A stretch of DNA of 29,439 nt from an uncultured Porphyromonas sp. GTDB lineage: Bacteria > Bacteroidota > Bacteroidia > Bacteroidales > Porphyromonadaceae. Positions 7,954 to 16,390 of the stretch are shown piece by piece. The notes under the pieces were generated by a model, which saw only the letters and a list, made by a program, of their open reading frames with translations, did no database searches and had not been told where the DNA came from. Made by a program: the position numbers and the translations under genes. Where the stretch lies: the NCBI GenBank assembly GCA_943912835.1, contig CALTVJ010000013.1, forward strand, positions 1 through 29,439, in the 5' to 3' direction. The stretch's first letter is position 1, and each line of letters begins with the position of its first letter.

Positions 7954-9264
7954 CTATTTATGATAACCTACCCTGTCTATCCAATAGCTCAGTAAATCAG
8001 CTACGACGAAGTTGCTTCCGCCAATAAAAACGAAATCTTCTGCATCAACTTTGCTTAGAACTGCATCAACACTACTCTCTACACTGGGGAACATATCTAC
8101 ATTTAGATTTAGAGAACGTGCTGTTTCGTATAATTCTTTGGCTGAGATAGCACGGCTAACGCTTGCCTGTGTCATATAATAGTGATATTCCAAAGGCAAG
8201 AGCTTGAGTATAGACGACACATCTTTATCATTGGCAAAGCCCAAAATGAGGTGCACACGCCTATACTTAGGAGCAAGGAGTTTGATTTGTTGTAAAATCA
8301 ACTTAATCCCTGCTACATTGTGCCCTGTATCGCAGATGACTGTGGGAGATTGCTGTAATAACTGCCAACGCCCCATCAAGCCAGTAAGTCGTGTTACGTC
8401 TGCAAAACCTCTCTGGATAGCCTCCTGAGGTATATTCAAAACCTTCTCAAGCTCAACTATAGTAGATAATATAGTTGCCGTATTCTCGACCTGGGCAATT
8501 CCTCTCAGCTCTCCCTTTATAGTACCATATTTCGTTTCGTAATGGTAATAGCCTGCTTCATCTTGTGAATAAGCCTGGACTATATTAGACTCAGAAGCCA
8601 AGATAAGAGGGCTACCAAGACTCTCTGCGTGACGACAAAACACCTCACGCACCTCATGCGCGTCAGCTTGACCGATCACCACAGGAATATTGGGTTTAAT
8701 AATGCCAGCTTTTTCTCCAGCAATCTTAGCTAAGGTATCTCCCAAGTACTGGGTATGCTCCAAACTGATATTGGTGATCACAGAGCAAATAGGCTCAATG
8801 ACATTAGTACAATCTAATCTACCACCTAAGCCGACCTCAATAATGGCAATATCGACAGCCTGATCAGCAAAGTAAGAAAAAGCCATCATACAAGTTAGTT
8901 CAAAAAACGACGGTTGATACTGATCAACCAAAGTCTGTGCCCCCTCAACGAAACGACAAACATACTCCTCATCGACACAAACCCCATTCACTCTGATACG
9001 CTCCCTAAAGTCTACAAGATGAGGAGAGGTGAATAGCCCCACACGATAGCCTGCACTCTGAAGTATCGCCGCCAAAGTATGAGAGGTACTACCCTTCCCA
9101 TTAGTACCTCCAACATGTATCGTTTGGTACTGCTTATGTGGGTATTTATAGTACTCATCAAGCGATTGCATACGCTCTAAGCCGGGCTTATAAGCTGTAG
9201 CTCCAACGTGCTGAAACACTGGGGTAGCCTCAAAGAGAAATTGTACTGCCTCTTGATAAGTCAT
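7954..9264 (-). CDS. folC: bifunctional dihydrofolate/folylpolyglutamate synthase FolC
   Basis: A 436-aa Mur-ligase-family enzyme that ligates glutamate to dihydropteroate and to reduced folates, in the cytoplasm. Seen: the P-loop GTNGKGS at residues 53-59, FTSPHL, EVGLGGRLDCTN, and the DTGHN motif of the C-terminal domain. The ATG at 9264 is chosen over a GTG one codon upstream. It follows the GNAT gene by 18 bp and is probably co-transcribed. Its TAG stop lies inside the target duplication of MITE copy A, so the C terminus is native but the 3' UTR is interrupted. Confidence 0.94.
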   Translation of the reverse strand: MTYQEAVQFLFEATPVFQHVGATAYKPGLERMQSLDEYYKYPHKQYQTIHVGGTNGKGSTSHTLAAILQSAGYRVGLFTSPHLVDFRERIRVNGVCVDEEYVCRFVEGAQTLVDQYQPSFFELTCMMAFSYFADQAVDIAIIEVGLGGRLDCTNVIEPICSVITNISLEHTQYLGDTLAKIAGEKAGIIKPNIPVVIGQADAHEVREVFCRHAESLGSPLILASESNIVQAYSQDEAGYYHYETKYGTIKGELRGIAQVENTATILSTIVELEKVLNIPQEAIQRGFADVTRLTGLMGRWQLLQQSPTVICDTGHNVAGIKLILQQIKLLAPKYRRVHLILGFANDKDVSSILKLLPLEYHYYMTQASVSRAISAKELYETARSLNLNVDMFPSVESSVDAVLSKVDAEDFVFIGGSNFVVADLLSYWIDRVGYHK

Positions 9265-9282
9265 CACGCAACTGGTATTAAA

Positions 9283-10413
9283 CTATATAGGTTTGATGTA
9301 AGCTCTCCTAGTCTTATGATGAATACGTTCGAAATAGTTCCACTGCATCTGTACAGCTGCATTCGTTTCTAGCTCAGGGTTACTCTCGGCATACTTGATA
9401 CCGGCACGTTGGAATACAGGGATCAGGTCATCAAAGAGCAAAGCATTAACTCCCTTATTTTGGTACTCTGGGATTACGCCAATAAGATATAAATCAACTA
9501 CTGGATTACCTTTCATGTAGAGATCCTTGGCTAAGTGAAACCAACCAAAAGGATACATCTTACCTTTTGCCTTTTGTAGTGCCTTACTCAGGTTAGGGAT
9601 AGTAATAGCAAAAGCCACAACTTTATCATCTTCCTCACGCACGATAAGGGTAACAAAGTCGAGGTGGATCATCGGGATGTACTGCTTTACATAGTAGTCA
9701 ATCTGTGCTTTAGTAAGTTCAGAGAAACCATATAAAACAGAATAAGCTTGGTTAAGCGTTTCAAAAATACGATGAGCATAGGGTTCAACATCTTTCCTAG
9801 TCCTAAACTTCACTGTCTTCAGTCCATACTTTTTACGAACGATATTGCTTATCCTCTGGTGTTTCTCTGGAATCGCATCAGGGATCAAGATTTTAAACTC
9901 TTTCCAATCTTGATCTTTAAGGAAACCCAAACGTTCAAGCTGCCTTGGATAGTATGCATAGTTGTAAATGGTCGCCATCGTCCCAATTTGATCAAATCCC
10001 TCGACAAGCATACCTTCGTGATCTAAATCGGTGAAGCCCATGGGACCTTGCAACATATCTTTACCATGTTGCTTAGCCCATTTGATTACTGCATCAAAGA
10101 GCGCATCGACAACATCATCATCATTTATAAAATCAAGGAAGCCAAAACGAGCATTGTTTTGATTCCAAGTATCGTTGGCTTTGTGATTAATAATCCCAGC
10201 AATACGACCGACAATTTTTCCTTCACGATAAGCAAGGAAGTATGCGGCTTCACAGAATTGAAACGCAGGATTTACACGCGGATTAAGTGTTGCCAATGCG
10301 TCCTTGATGAGGCCTGGGACATGATAAGGATTACCCTTATAAAGTTGTAGATTGAACTCTACAAATTTGCGCATATCCTCAGTTTCGTGTATTTGTTTTA
10401 TTTCTATTGACAT
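9283..10413 (-). CDS. GNAT-fold acetyltransferase-like protein, Bacteroidetes type
   Basis: A 376-aa cytoplasmic protein without signal peptide. It has two GNAT-like halves: an N-terminal part with FLAYREGKIVGRIAGIIN near residues 58-75 and a C-terminal part with VDLYLIGVIPEYQNKGVNALLF, where Q-N-K-G-V resembles the acetyl-CoA pyrophosphate loop (Q/RxxGxG/A). LQGPMGFTDLDHEGMLVEGF and ESNPELETNAAV in the late part look like recurring signatures of a conserved Bacteroidetes family of unknown substrate. Upstream of folC by 18 bp and divergent from the SUI1 gene. Acetyl transfer is inferred from fold only. Confidence 0.78.
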   Translation of the reverse strand: MSIEIKQIHETEDMRKFVEFNLQLYKGNPYHVPGLIKDALATLNPRVNPAFQFCEAAYFLAYREGKIVGRIAGIINHKANDTWNQNNARFGFLDFINDDDVVDALFDAVIKWAKQHGKDMLQGPMGFTDLDHEGMLVEGFDQIGTMATIYNYAYYPRQLERLGFLKDQDWKEFKILIPDAIPEKHQRISNIVRKKYGLKTVKFRTRKDVEPYAHRIFETLNQAYSVLYGFSELTKAQIDYYVKQYIPMIHLDFVTLIVREEDDKVVAFAITIPNLSKALQKAKGKMYPFGWFHLAKDLYMKGNPVVDLYLIGVIPEYQNKGVNALLFDDLIPVFQRAGIKYAESNPELETNAAVQMQWNYFERIHHKTRRAYIKPI

Positions 10414-10424
10414 AGTTATCTTTG
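10392..10424 (+). promoter_or_regulatory. Bacteroidetes-type promoter of SUI1-like gene
   Basis: TTTG (10392-10395), 21 bases, TATCTTTG (10417-10424): both boxes match consensus. Transcription would start near 10431, about 46 nt before the ATG at 10477. The promoter overlaps the start codon of the divergent GNAT gene (10413). Confidence 0.7.
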
Positions 10425-10440
10425 TAATAATTGTTATCTA

Positions 10441-10448
10441 CAAATTTA
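10441..10448 (-). promoter_or_regulatory. putative -7 element for GNAT-folC unit
   Basis: TAAATTTG on the minus strand matches TAnnTTTG and is 27 bp before the GNAT start codon, so the leader would be short. It lies just downstream of the opposing SUI1 promoter. No -33 TTTG is seen. Confidence 0.45.
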
Positions 10449-10476
10449 GTTATTATTTATCAGACATAAAGAGGAC

Positions 10477-10812
10477 ATGGCAGATTGGAAAGACCGCTTA
10501 GGCGTACTATATAGTACCAACCCAGACTACCAATATACGACAGATGAAGTTGCCGAAGAAGAGACTCTTCCACCACAACAACAGCGCTTACGAATTAGCT
10601 TGAGCAAGAAGCACAGAGCAGGCAAAGAAGTAACTCTTATTGAGGGTTTCGTTGGTAAACAAAGCGACCTTGAGAGCCTTACCAAGACACTAAAGACAAA
10701 ATGTGGTGTAGGTGGCAGTGCCAAAGAGGGTGAGATACTTATCCAAGGAGACCAACGAACCAAGGTAAAACAACTACTGCTTGACCTAGGCTACAAACAA
10801 ACCAAGGGGTAA
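10477..10812 (+). CDS. SUI1/eIF1-like translation initiation factor (YciH type)
   Basis: A 111-aa protein whose residues ~35-108 are a SUI1/eIF1 domain: RLRISLSKKHRAGKEVTLIEGF, then LTKTLKTKCGVGGSAKEGEILIQG, and a final KQLLLDLGY. These are the hallmark segments of bacterial YciH. Eukaryotic eIF1 monitors start codon choice; the bacterial homologue can discriminate against aberrant initiation in vitro, but its physiological role is poorly defined. It is a single-gene unit with its own strong promoter and a shared terminator downstream. Confidence 0.92.
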   Translation: MADWKDRLGVLYSTNPDYQYTTDEVAEEETLPPQQQRLRISLSKKHRAGKEVTLIEGFVGKQSDLESLTKTLKTKCGVGGSAKEGEILIQGDQRTKVKQLLLDLGYKQTKG

Positions 10813-10858
10813 ACTAAACACTAAGTGATAGTACAATAGATTACTACCTTAAAGAACA

Positions 10859-10906
10859 AATATCGCCTCGATAAGACAACTTACAACATCTTACCGAGGC
10901 GATATT
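10859..10906. terminator. bidirectional hairpin between SUI1-like gene and barrel receptor
   Basis: A 17-bp stem with one mismatch pairs 10859-10875 with 10890-10906 around a 14-nt loop. TTATTT follows on the plus strand, and the minus strand follows with A/T-rich sequence including TTTGTTCTTT. It lies between converging genes and can end both. Confidence 0.75.
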
Positions 10907-10936
10907 ATTTACAGTTTAATTACTAGTACTGACAAT

Positions 10937-13693
10937 CTAAATAGCATCAATACTTGCACTACGCGAAGAAGATTTATTCGACATGACATTAAATTTATAT
11001 ATGATATGTAACATAGCATAACGACCAATAATATTTGTCGATTGGGTAGTCATCGTTAGGGCAGTTTCTTGTCTGAAGACATTTTTCTGATCCCCCAAGA
11101 GATCATAGACCTTTAAACGTATCGTAGCAGCTTTGTTTCTCAAAAAAGAATACGAACAAGATAAATTAAGCATCGTTTGATCATTCTCATACCCCTGACT
11201 ATATCCCCTCCCCCAAGTCTGCATCAAAGAGCTCTCTAGACTCAAGCCAAATGGCAATCTAAGAGTATTATCCCAAGCCAAAGAATAATCTTGGGTCGTG
11301 GAGCCTTTCAATTGATTTAAGCTATTCCGATTATGGTTGTAGCTCCATATAGCTCTAAGGCTTGTATCCCAACGAGCATCTCTATACACCAAGGCTAATT
11401 CCTCATGGAGCCTTAGACTTTTAGCCTGATTGCGAGACCCGCTAGTATAAGATATCCCATTATTGAAAGCATTCATAGTATTCAACCTCAATGAGAATTT
11501 CTTCCCCCATAAAGGCGTAGAATAAAAGCCTCCTATACGAGCAGACCAATTCCCTTGAACATTACGGTAACCAATAGTACGCACTGCTGTCTGCCTATTA
11601 TAATCAGAAGTAGGAATGATGGCATTCTCCGTCATCGTTAGCATCGAGAAGAACATTAAAGAGCTCTGCTTCTTGCCCCAGAAAAGAGCTAAATTTGAGT
11701 ATAATGTATGCTGAAAGCTTGGACGCAATTGCTCATTCCCAACATAAACGACAAGAGGATTCGCATTATCAACAATGGGAGCTAATTGATGCGCTGTTGG
11801 TTGTGTACTTTCCCCTCGATAGTGCACACGGAGATTAAGAGATCTAGATCGTTTATAATTAAGCCTCAAGGTGGGCGAATAATTAAGTACGTTTTGACGA
11901 ATAAGATACTCCTGATCAGAAGTACGTCTTAGAGTATGTAAATTAGATGGTTCTAGATTTAGTCCAGCCGTAAGATCTAGAACCGATGTCTTATGTTTGA
12001 GAGCTACCCCCAGACGATGCGTTAAGAAACGGGTATTAATCTCGTGGGTAAGCTCTGAATTAAGGCTCTGAAATGAAGCTGTCTGGGGTTCAAACTCATA
12101 AACATCTCTGCTTGAATTCGTCCAGTCTCCACGCAAACGATAGTTTAAATTAAACATCAATGTCTTCGATAAAGGCTCGACATAACTTAGGCGTATAGCA
12201 TATCGTTGCTTAAAATCCTCGTTTTTCTTAAGTTGCTTAGTCTCTTTAGTCTTGGATGTTTCCTCAAAATAGACCTCATTATGATACTCAGATGCCAAAT
12301 CAGAATACCCAAGAGAGAACTCAGCCCCCAGAGAGAACGTCCTACCACAGGTTCCGAAACGACGGCTAAAATCCAAATTAGCTCCTGCATTAAGTGTTTT
12401 ACTATCATTAAGTTCACTAAGAAGACCTCGAGAGAGGCTTTGCCCTGTCGCCTCATACTCCATCGAATTTGTGGTGTTGCTAACACCTTGAGATGTCCCA
12501 TAACTCAGATGTGGAGTCAGGATAAGTTCAGTATCTGGCCTCGGCTTCCAGTCTAGACGCAAATTACTGCTAGCATCCCAACGCTTATTACGCTCTCGCT
12601 CTTGACTTTTCTCCAAAGTATTTCCCGTGGTCTGAATATGCACAGTCTCTGCTTGTGTTTCTAGTAACTTATCACTATTCCCTAGATTTGCATTAGCTCC
12701 AAACTCTGTCTCTGTAGAAAATCGAACAGATAAATTTCCCGCAAACATACGGCTGACTGTAACCCCTTTATTGTTTGGAGCATTACCTTGCCCTCGTCTA
12801 CGCCCTCTTTGATTTTGTGTACCCTGTACATCTGAAGATATCTCTGAGAAGCCTGTATTATTTGTATTATTAAGTCCGCCTAAAATAGTCCACTGGCTTG
12901 CGTCTTGGAAGCGATTGAAAATAGTATTCATTTCATAACGCTCACGACTGCCAACTCCAGCTAGAGCTGTACCAAACAAACCTTTCTTACGACCTGGTTT
13001 TATAGATAAATTGATGACCGTCTGATCTTCTCCATCGGAGAAGCCACTCATACGAGCCTGATCTGTCTCCCGACTATGCACCTGTATTTTATCAATCAAG
13101 TCTACTGGTAATTTTTTTAGAGCGACCTTAGGATCACTATCAAAGAACCTCTTACCATCGACCATAATTTTAGAAATATTCTTTCCGTGCACTTTTATAT
13201 TCCCGTTGTCATCAAGCTCCGCACCTGGCAATTTTTTAATCAAGTCGACCAATGCGACTCCCTCCTCTGTCTTGTAGCTTGAGGCATTATACTCTATTGT
13301 ATCTCCTTTGACCACAACCTCTGTAGCCTTTGCAACCACACGAACTTCTCCAAGCTCTCCAGCCTCCTCAAGTATAATATTACCAATATTTAGAGCTCCC
13401 TTCTTAAGCCTTAGTCCCTTCTTATAGGTTTTATAGCCAACGTAGCTAAGCTCGAGAGTATAGTTTCCCTCAATCAATCCCTTAAGAAAGAAATCGCCTT
13501 GTAGATTCGTTGCCTGTCCCGCTTGCATCTTTCCTAATGTATCTTTAAGCACCACACTAACAAGAGGCAGGGGCTCTTTGCTATGATCAAGCACACGCCC
13601 CTGCAAAGTAACCTGAGACCACAAACTCAAAAAGGGGAAAAGAATGAAAAATACCCCCCAAATACCTCGAGAGTAGAGATAACGTAACATCAT
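10937..13693 (-). CDS. outer-membrane beta-barrel receptor (TonB-dependent-like, OMP_b-brl_3 type)
   Basis: A 918-aa outer-membrane protein. The order is: signal peptide ~1-27 ending in LWSQ; a CarboxypepD_reg-like beta-sandwich ~29-110 (LQGRVLDHSKEPLPLVSVVL, SYVGYKTY); a plug-like region ~120-235 with LPGAELDDNGNIKVHGK and VDGKRFF; then a long barrel. A Gly/Arg/Gln-rich loop lies around residue 300. This layout is typical of Bacteroidetes OMP_b-brl_3 proteins, related to SusC/TonB-dependent receptors but without a SusD partner. No clear TonB box is visible, and the ligand is unknown. It is a single gene with a terminator at 10859-10906 and MITE copy B 64 bp upstream of its start. Confidence 0.85.
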   Translation of the reverse strand: MMLRYLYSRGIWGVFFILFPFLSLWSQVTLQGRVLDHSKEPLPLVSVVLKDTLGKMQAGQATNLQGDFFLKGLIEGNYTLELSYVGYKTYKKGLRLKKGALNIGNIILEEAGELGEVRVVAKATEVVVKGDTIEYNASSYKTEEGVALVDLIKKLPGAELDDNGNIKVHGKNISKIMVDGKRFFDSDPKVALKKLPVDLIDKIQVHSRETDQARMSGFSDGEDQTVINLSIKPGRKKGLFGTALAGVGSRERYEMNTIFNRFQDASQWTILGGLNNTNNTGFSEISSDVQGTQNQRGRRRGQGNAPNNKGVTVSRMFAGNLSVRFSTETEFGANANLGNSDKLLETQAETVHIQTTGNTLEKSQERERNKRWDASSNLRLDWKPRPDTELILTPHLSYGTSQGVSNTTNSMEYEATGQSLSRGLLSELNDSKTLNAGANLDFSRRFGTCGRTFSLGAEFSLGYSDLASEYHNEVYFEETSKTKETKQLKKNEDFKQRYAIRLSYVEPLSKTLMFNLNYRLRGDWTNSSRDVYEFEPQTASFQSLNSELTHEINTRFLTHRLGVALKHKTSVLDLTAGLNLEPSNLHTLRRTSDQEYLIRQNVLNYSPTLRLNYKRSRSLNLRVHYRGESTQPTAHQLAPIVDNANPLVVYVGNEQLRPSFQHTLYSNLALFWGKKQSSLMFFSMLTMTENAIIPTSDYNRQTAVRTIGYRNVQGNWSARIGGFYSTPLWGKKFSLRLNTMNAFNNGISYTSGSRNQAKSLRLHEELALVYRDARWDTSLRAIWSYNHNRNSLNQLKGSTTQDYSLAWDNTLRLPFGLSLESSLMQTWGRGYSQGYENDQTMLNLSCSYSFLRNKAATIRLKVYDLLGDQKNVFRQETALTMTTQSTNIIGRYAMLHIIYKFNVMSNKSSSRSASIDAI

Positions 13694-13757
13694 ACCAATA
13701 TTTTTATTTCTTGTATTATTATGAGCACCTTAGAAATCATTGGTTTAATCTATCTAG
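13694..13757. other. upstream region of the barrel receptor gene
   Basis: A short AT-rich leader between the receptor start codon and MITE copy B. No exact TAnnTTTG element is visible on the minus strand, so the promoter may lie within or beyond the MITE. Positions 13751-13757 are the left copy of the 7-bp duplication TATCTAG. Confidence 0.4.
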
Positions 13758-13929
13758 AGACTATTGCATAATACGGCACTCGCTTCGTTATTTTCGACAT
13801 TCGGGCTTGGTCATTTACAAAAGTAAACTCCTTGAGCCGTCAGTCTCAATGCCTTGCGATTACCGCATTCCGCAAAACCTCTCAAAATGAAAAGCTTGGC
13901 TTGTTTTTTTGTAACCTGTGCAACGATCT
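13758..13929. mobile_element. MITE-like element, copy B (172 bp) with 7-bp target duplication
   Basis: Ends are AGACTATTGCA (13758-13768) and TGCAACGATCT (13919-13929), imperfect inverted repeats whose mismatches are transitions. Perfect 7-bp direct repeats TATCTAG flank it (13751-13757 and 13930-13936). It shares ~105 bp at about 88 % identity with copy A in the same orientation, plus an extra A/T-rich segment near the right end with AAGC-TTG-GCTT followed by GTTTTTTT (~13892-13910), a small terminator-like fold. An internal dyad TTTAC-AAAA-GTAAA is kept in both copies. No open frame of useful length. Confidence 0.83.
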
Positions 13930-13978
13930 TATCTAGTAAATAAGATACTCCCAACAACTATATAGAACCTACAAATAG

Positions 13979-14019
13979 AAATTGGGCTGACGTACATTAC
14001 CATTACGTCAGCCCAATTT
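13979..14019 (-). terminator. hairpin terminator after the MBOAT gene
   Basis: A perfect 16-bp inverted repeat (13979-13994 with 14004-14019) with a 9-nt loop lies 18 bp after the MBOAT stop. On the minus strand the right arm ends in AATTT and is followed by CTATTTGT. It closes the long minus-strand run that begins with ileS. Confidence 0.8.
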
Positions 14020-14036
14020 TATTGCTCTAAATTAGA

Positions 14037-15569
14037 CTAGAATTGGAAATAAATAAAAGGTTGAATCTCGCTGCTACGCATCTGTATAATTACAAATACA
14101 ACTAATACAAACAAAAGAACTTGAGCGAGAAAAGGTAGATTTAGCAAATACTCTTGTACTGCAAGCATACGTTTCTGGCTAACAAAGTGCATAATATAGC
14201 CTAGAACCATCAGAGCAAACACCATCTTATAGCCAATAATAAACTGCCATAAGACCTCAAGATGAAAACTATTGCATATCTGACTTATAACTTCACTAGC
14301 TATCTGCATATCTTCAGCTCGGAAGAAAATAAAAGAAAAACAAACCAAATGAAATGTTATCAAACGCCCAAGATAGCGACGCCATAGAGGGAGCTTATCT
14401 GCAGATAAACTTGATGACGGGAAAATACCACACCACACTTTGTGAATAGCCAAAGAAAATCCATGTATAGCTCCCCAAAGGACAAAACGTAAAGCATCAC
14501 CATGCCAGAGCCCTCCCAAAAGCATCGTTATCATAAGATTGACATACGTCCTGATACGTCCCTTACGATTTCCCCCTAGAGGAATATATAAATAATCTCT
14601 CAACCAAGACGACAAAGAGATGTGCCATCGACGCCAAAATTCTGTAATACTAGCAGATTGATAAGGTGAATCAAAATTGATATTAAAACGAAAGCCTAAT
14701 ATCAATGCAATACCAATAGCCATATCTGAGTAACCCGAAAAGTCACAATAAATCTGCAAAGCATATCCGTAAACCCCAAGTAGATTCTCTACCCCAGTAT
14801 ACAAGGTGGGAGCATCAAAGATACGATCAACAAAATTAAGTCCGATATAATCTGATATAATAGATTTCTTTATCAAACCACTGAGGATAAGCATTAAAGC
14901 TTCTGCATATTCTTTGCGCGATAAAAATTTATCTCTGTATATCTGTGAAATAAAATCCTTTGCGCGCACAATAGGACCAGCGACCAGTTGAGGAAAGAAC
15001 GAAACGTAAAACACATAATCGATCCACCTTTCTAAAGGCTTAATTTCACCCCGATAAACATCAACGACGTAGCTGATCGTCTGGAATGTATAAAAAGATA
15101 TACCAACAGGTAAAATAATATCCCAAGCTTCCCATTCCATCGTTGCCCAAGATGACTGCCCGAAGGACAAGCCAACATAAGACAAGCCTGCAGTCAAGAG
15201 AGATCCCATCATATTGAAATATTTGAAATATCCCAAGACAATAAGATTAATCACTACACTCAAAGCAACAAATCTCTTGCGAGCAGAAGGCTCCGCTGTC
15301 CGACTAATACAATGTCCTATAAAATAATCACTTGTCGTCGAGAAGAGAAGTAACAACACATACCAACCACTACTCTTATAATAGAAGAATAGAGAAAATA
15401 GAGCCACATAGAAAATGCGCAGTGTCGCATTTCTAAAACTCATGTATGGTATCAAAAAGAGGATAAATAAAAAGAAGAATAATCCTGTAGAAAAGATCAT
15501 AGGCTCTTGGGGATTATACTCCAAAAGCTTAATCAAAAGAGAAAAATCCAAATTGGACAACAAATCCAT
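14037..15569 (-). CDS. MBOAT family O-acyltransferase (AlgI/PatA-like)
   Basis: A 510-aa polytopic membrane protein. The family moves acyl groups, usually acetyl, across the membrane to polysaccharide or peptidoglycan. Seen: LPVGISFYTFQTISY at residues 153-167; FFPQLVAGPI; FWRRWHISLS at 311-320; the DYLYIPLGGN segment; and the active-site region GGLWHGDALRF with His356, followed by His369 in AIHG. About ten or more hydrophobic segments. Length and motifs match AlgI/PatA/DltB-type proteins. It follows two SGNH hydrolase genes (35-bp gap), as in acetylation systems where an SGNH partner attaches or removes the acetyl group. The target polymer is not evident. Confidence 0.9.
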   Translation of the reverse strand: MDLLSNLDFSLLIKLLEYNPQEPMIFSTGLFFFLFILFLIPYMSFRNATLRIFYVALFSLFFYYKSSGWYVLLLLFSTTSDYFIGHCISRTAEPSARKRFVALSVVINLIVLGYFKYFNMMGSLLTAGLSYVGLSFGQSSWATMEWEAWDIILPVGISFYTFQTISYVVDVYRGEIKPLERWIDYVFYVSFFPQLVAGPIVRAKDFISQIYRDKFLSRKEYAEALMLILSGLIKKSIISDYIGLNFVDRIFDAPTLYTGVENLLGVYGYALQIYCDFSGYSDMAIGIALILGFRFNINFDSPYQSASITEFWRRWHISLSSWLRDYLYIPLGGNRKGRIRTYVNLMITMLLGGLWHGDALRFVLWGAIHGFSLAIHKVWCGIFPSSSLSADKLPLWRRYLGRLITFHLVCFSFIFFRAEDMQIASEVISQICNSFHLEVLWQFIIGYKMVFALMVLGYIMHFVSQKRMLAVQEYLLNLPFLAQVLLFVLVVFVIIQMRSSEIQPFIYFQF

Positions 15570-15604
15570 ATATCTAAGTTCCTATTAGCTATAATACCTC
15601 GATA

Positions 15605-16390
15605 TTAAATATCAATCATCTCTAAGAGAGCCTTGGCTATAACTTTACCCTGCATCTCATAACCCTGTTCTGTATAATGTACTCGATCTGTATGCATCCA
15701 GGATTTTCTAAGCCATTCTTCTGTCTGAGATTTAGTTCCAATCGTTTGATTGATGTCAATTACAGACCAACCTTCTGCACGGCCAATATATTTAATCGTG
15801 TTGACTGCGCTATGTGTATTTGTATTAAACACATAACTCATAGTAGATGAATATATAGGTCTACGCTTACGCCCTTTTCCCTTATATCCGACGATTTTAG
15901 ATCGACTATTTCGGAAGTAACTAGCAGGAGGTGTAGTTAGAATAATCTTTAGTTTAGGTAGACTACGTTGTAGTTTTTCTATAAAAAGATCTATCGAAGC
16001 TCGAAATGCTTCGGGAGAAAAACTATGGGTATAGGAGTCATTAGTTCCCAACGAAACGATCAGCAGATCTGGAGATTCACTCTGTATAGTTTTGAGATTC
16101 TCGTCATTGGTCCATGTAGCATAGGTAGCTCCATTAATCCCCTTGTGCATAAAGCTGATATTGTTACCATATTTATTGCGAAGTGCTTGCTCTACTGGCC
16201 GACTTGTATGCCCATAATAAATATGACTATCTCCAATATGCATCACCTTGACAGCTTGGCCAGACTTTATACTAGTCCAAACCTTAGAATAGTCTTGACG
16301 ACCTCTCTGCCACGAAGATTGCGCCAAGGCTGGCAGAGATACAATTATAGATACTAATAAACTAATTATCTGTTTGGTGTACTGCATCAT
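15605..16390 (-). CDS. secreted SGNH/GDSL hydrolase-family protein, short
   Basis: A 261-aa exported protein. The frame opens with TTG at 16405, but tandem ATGs at 16390 and 16387 sit directly before the signal peptide (MQYTKQIISLLVSIIVSLPALAQ) and are preferred. Catalytic features: GDS at ~53-55 in MHIGDSHIYYG (block I Ser), Gly-Ile-Asn-Gly at ~84 (block II), GTND at ~115 (block III) and D-x-x-H at ~235-238 in DRVHYTEQGY (block V). All four SGNH blocks are present, so it is likely active, as an acetyl-esterase or acetyl-transferase partner of the MBOAT. Its start overlaps the preceding SGNH gene by about 29 bp. Confidence 0.85.
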   Translation of the reverse strand: MMQYTKQIISLLVSIIVSLPALAQSSWQRGRQDYSKVWTSIKSGQAVKVMHIGDSHIYYGHTSRPVEQALRNKYGNNISFMHKGINGATYATWTNDENLKTIQSESPDLLIVSLGTNDSYTHSFSPEAFRASIDLFIEKLQRSLPKLKIILTTPPASYFRNSRSKIVGYKGKGRKRRPIYSSTMSYVFNTNTHSAVNTIKYIGRAEGWSVIDINQTIGTKSQTEEWLRKSWMHTDRVHYTEQGYEMQGKVIAKALLEMIDI

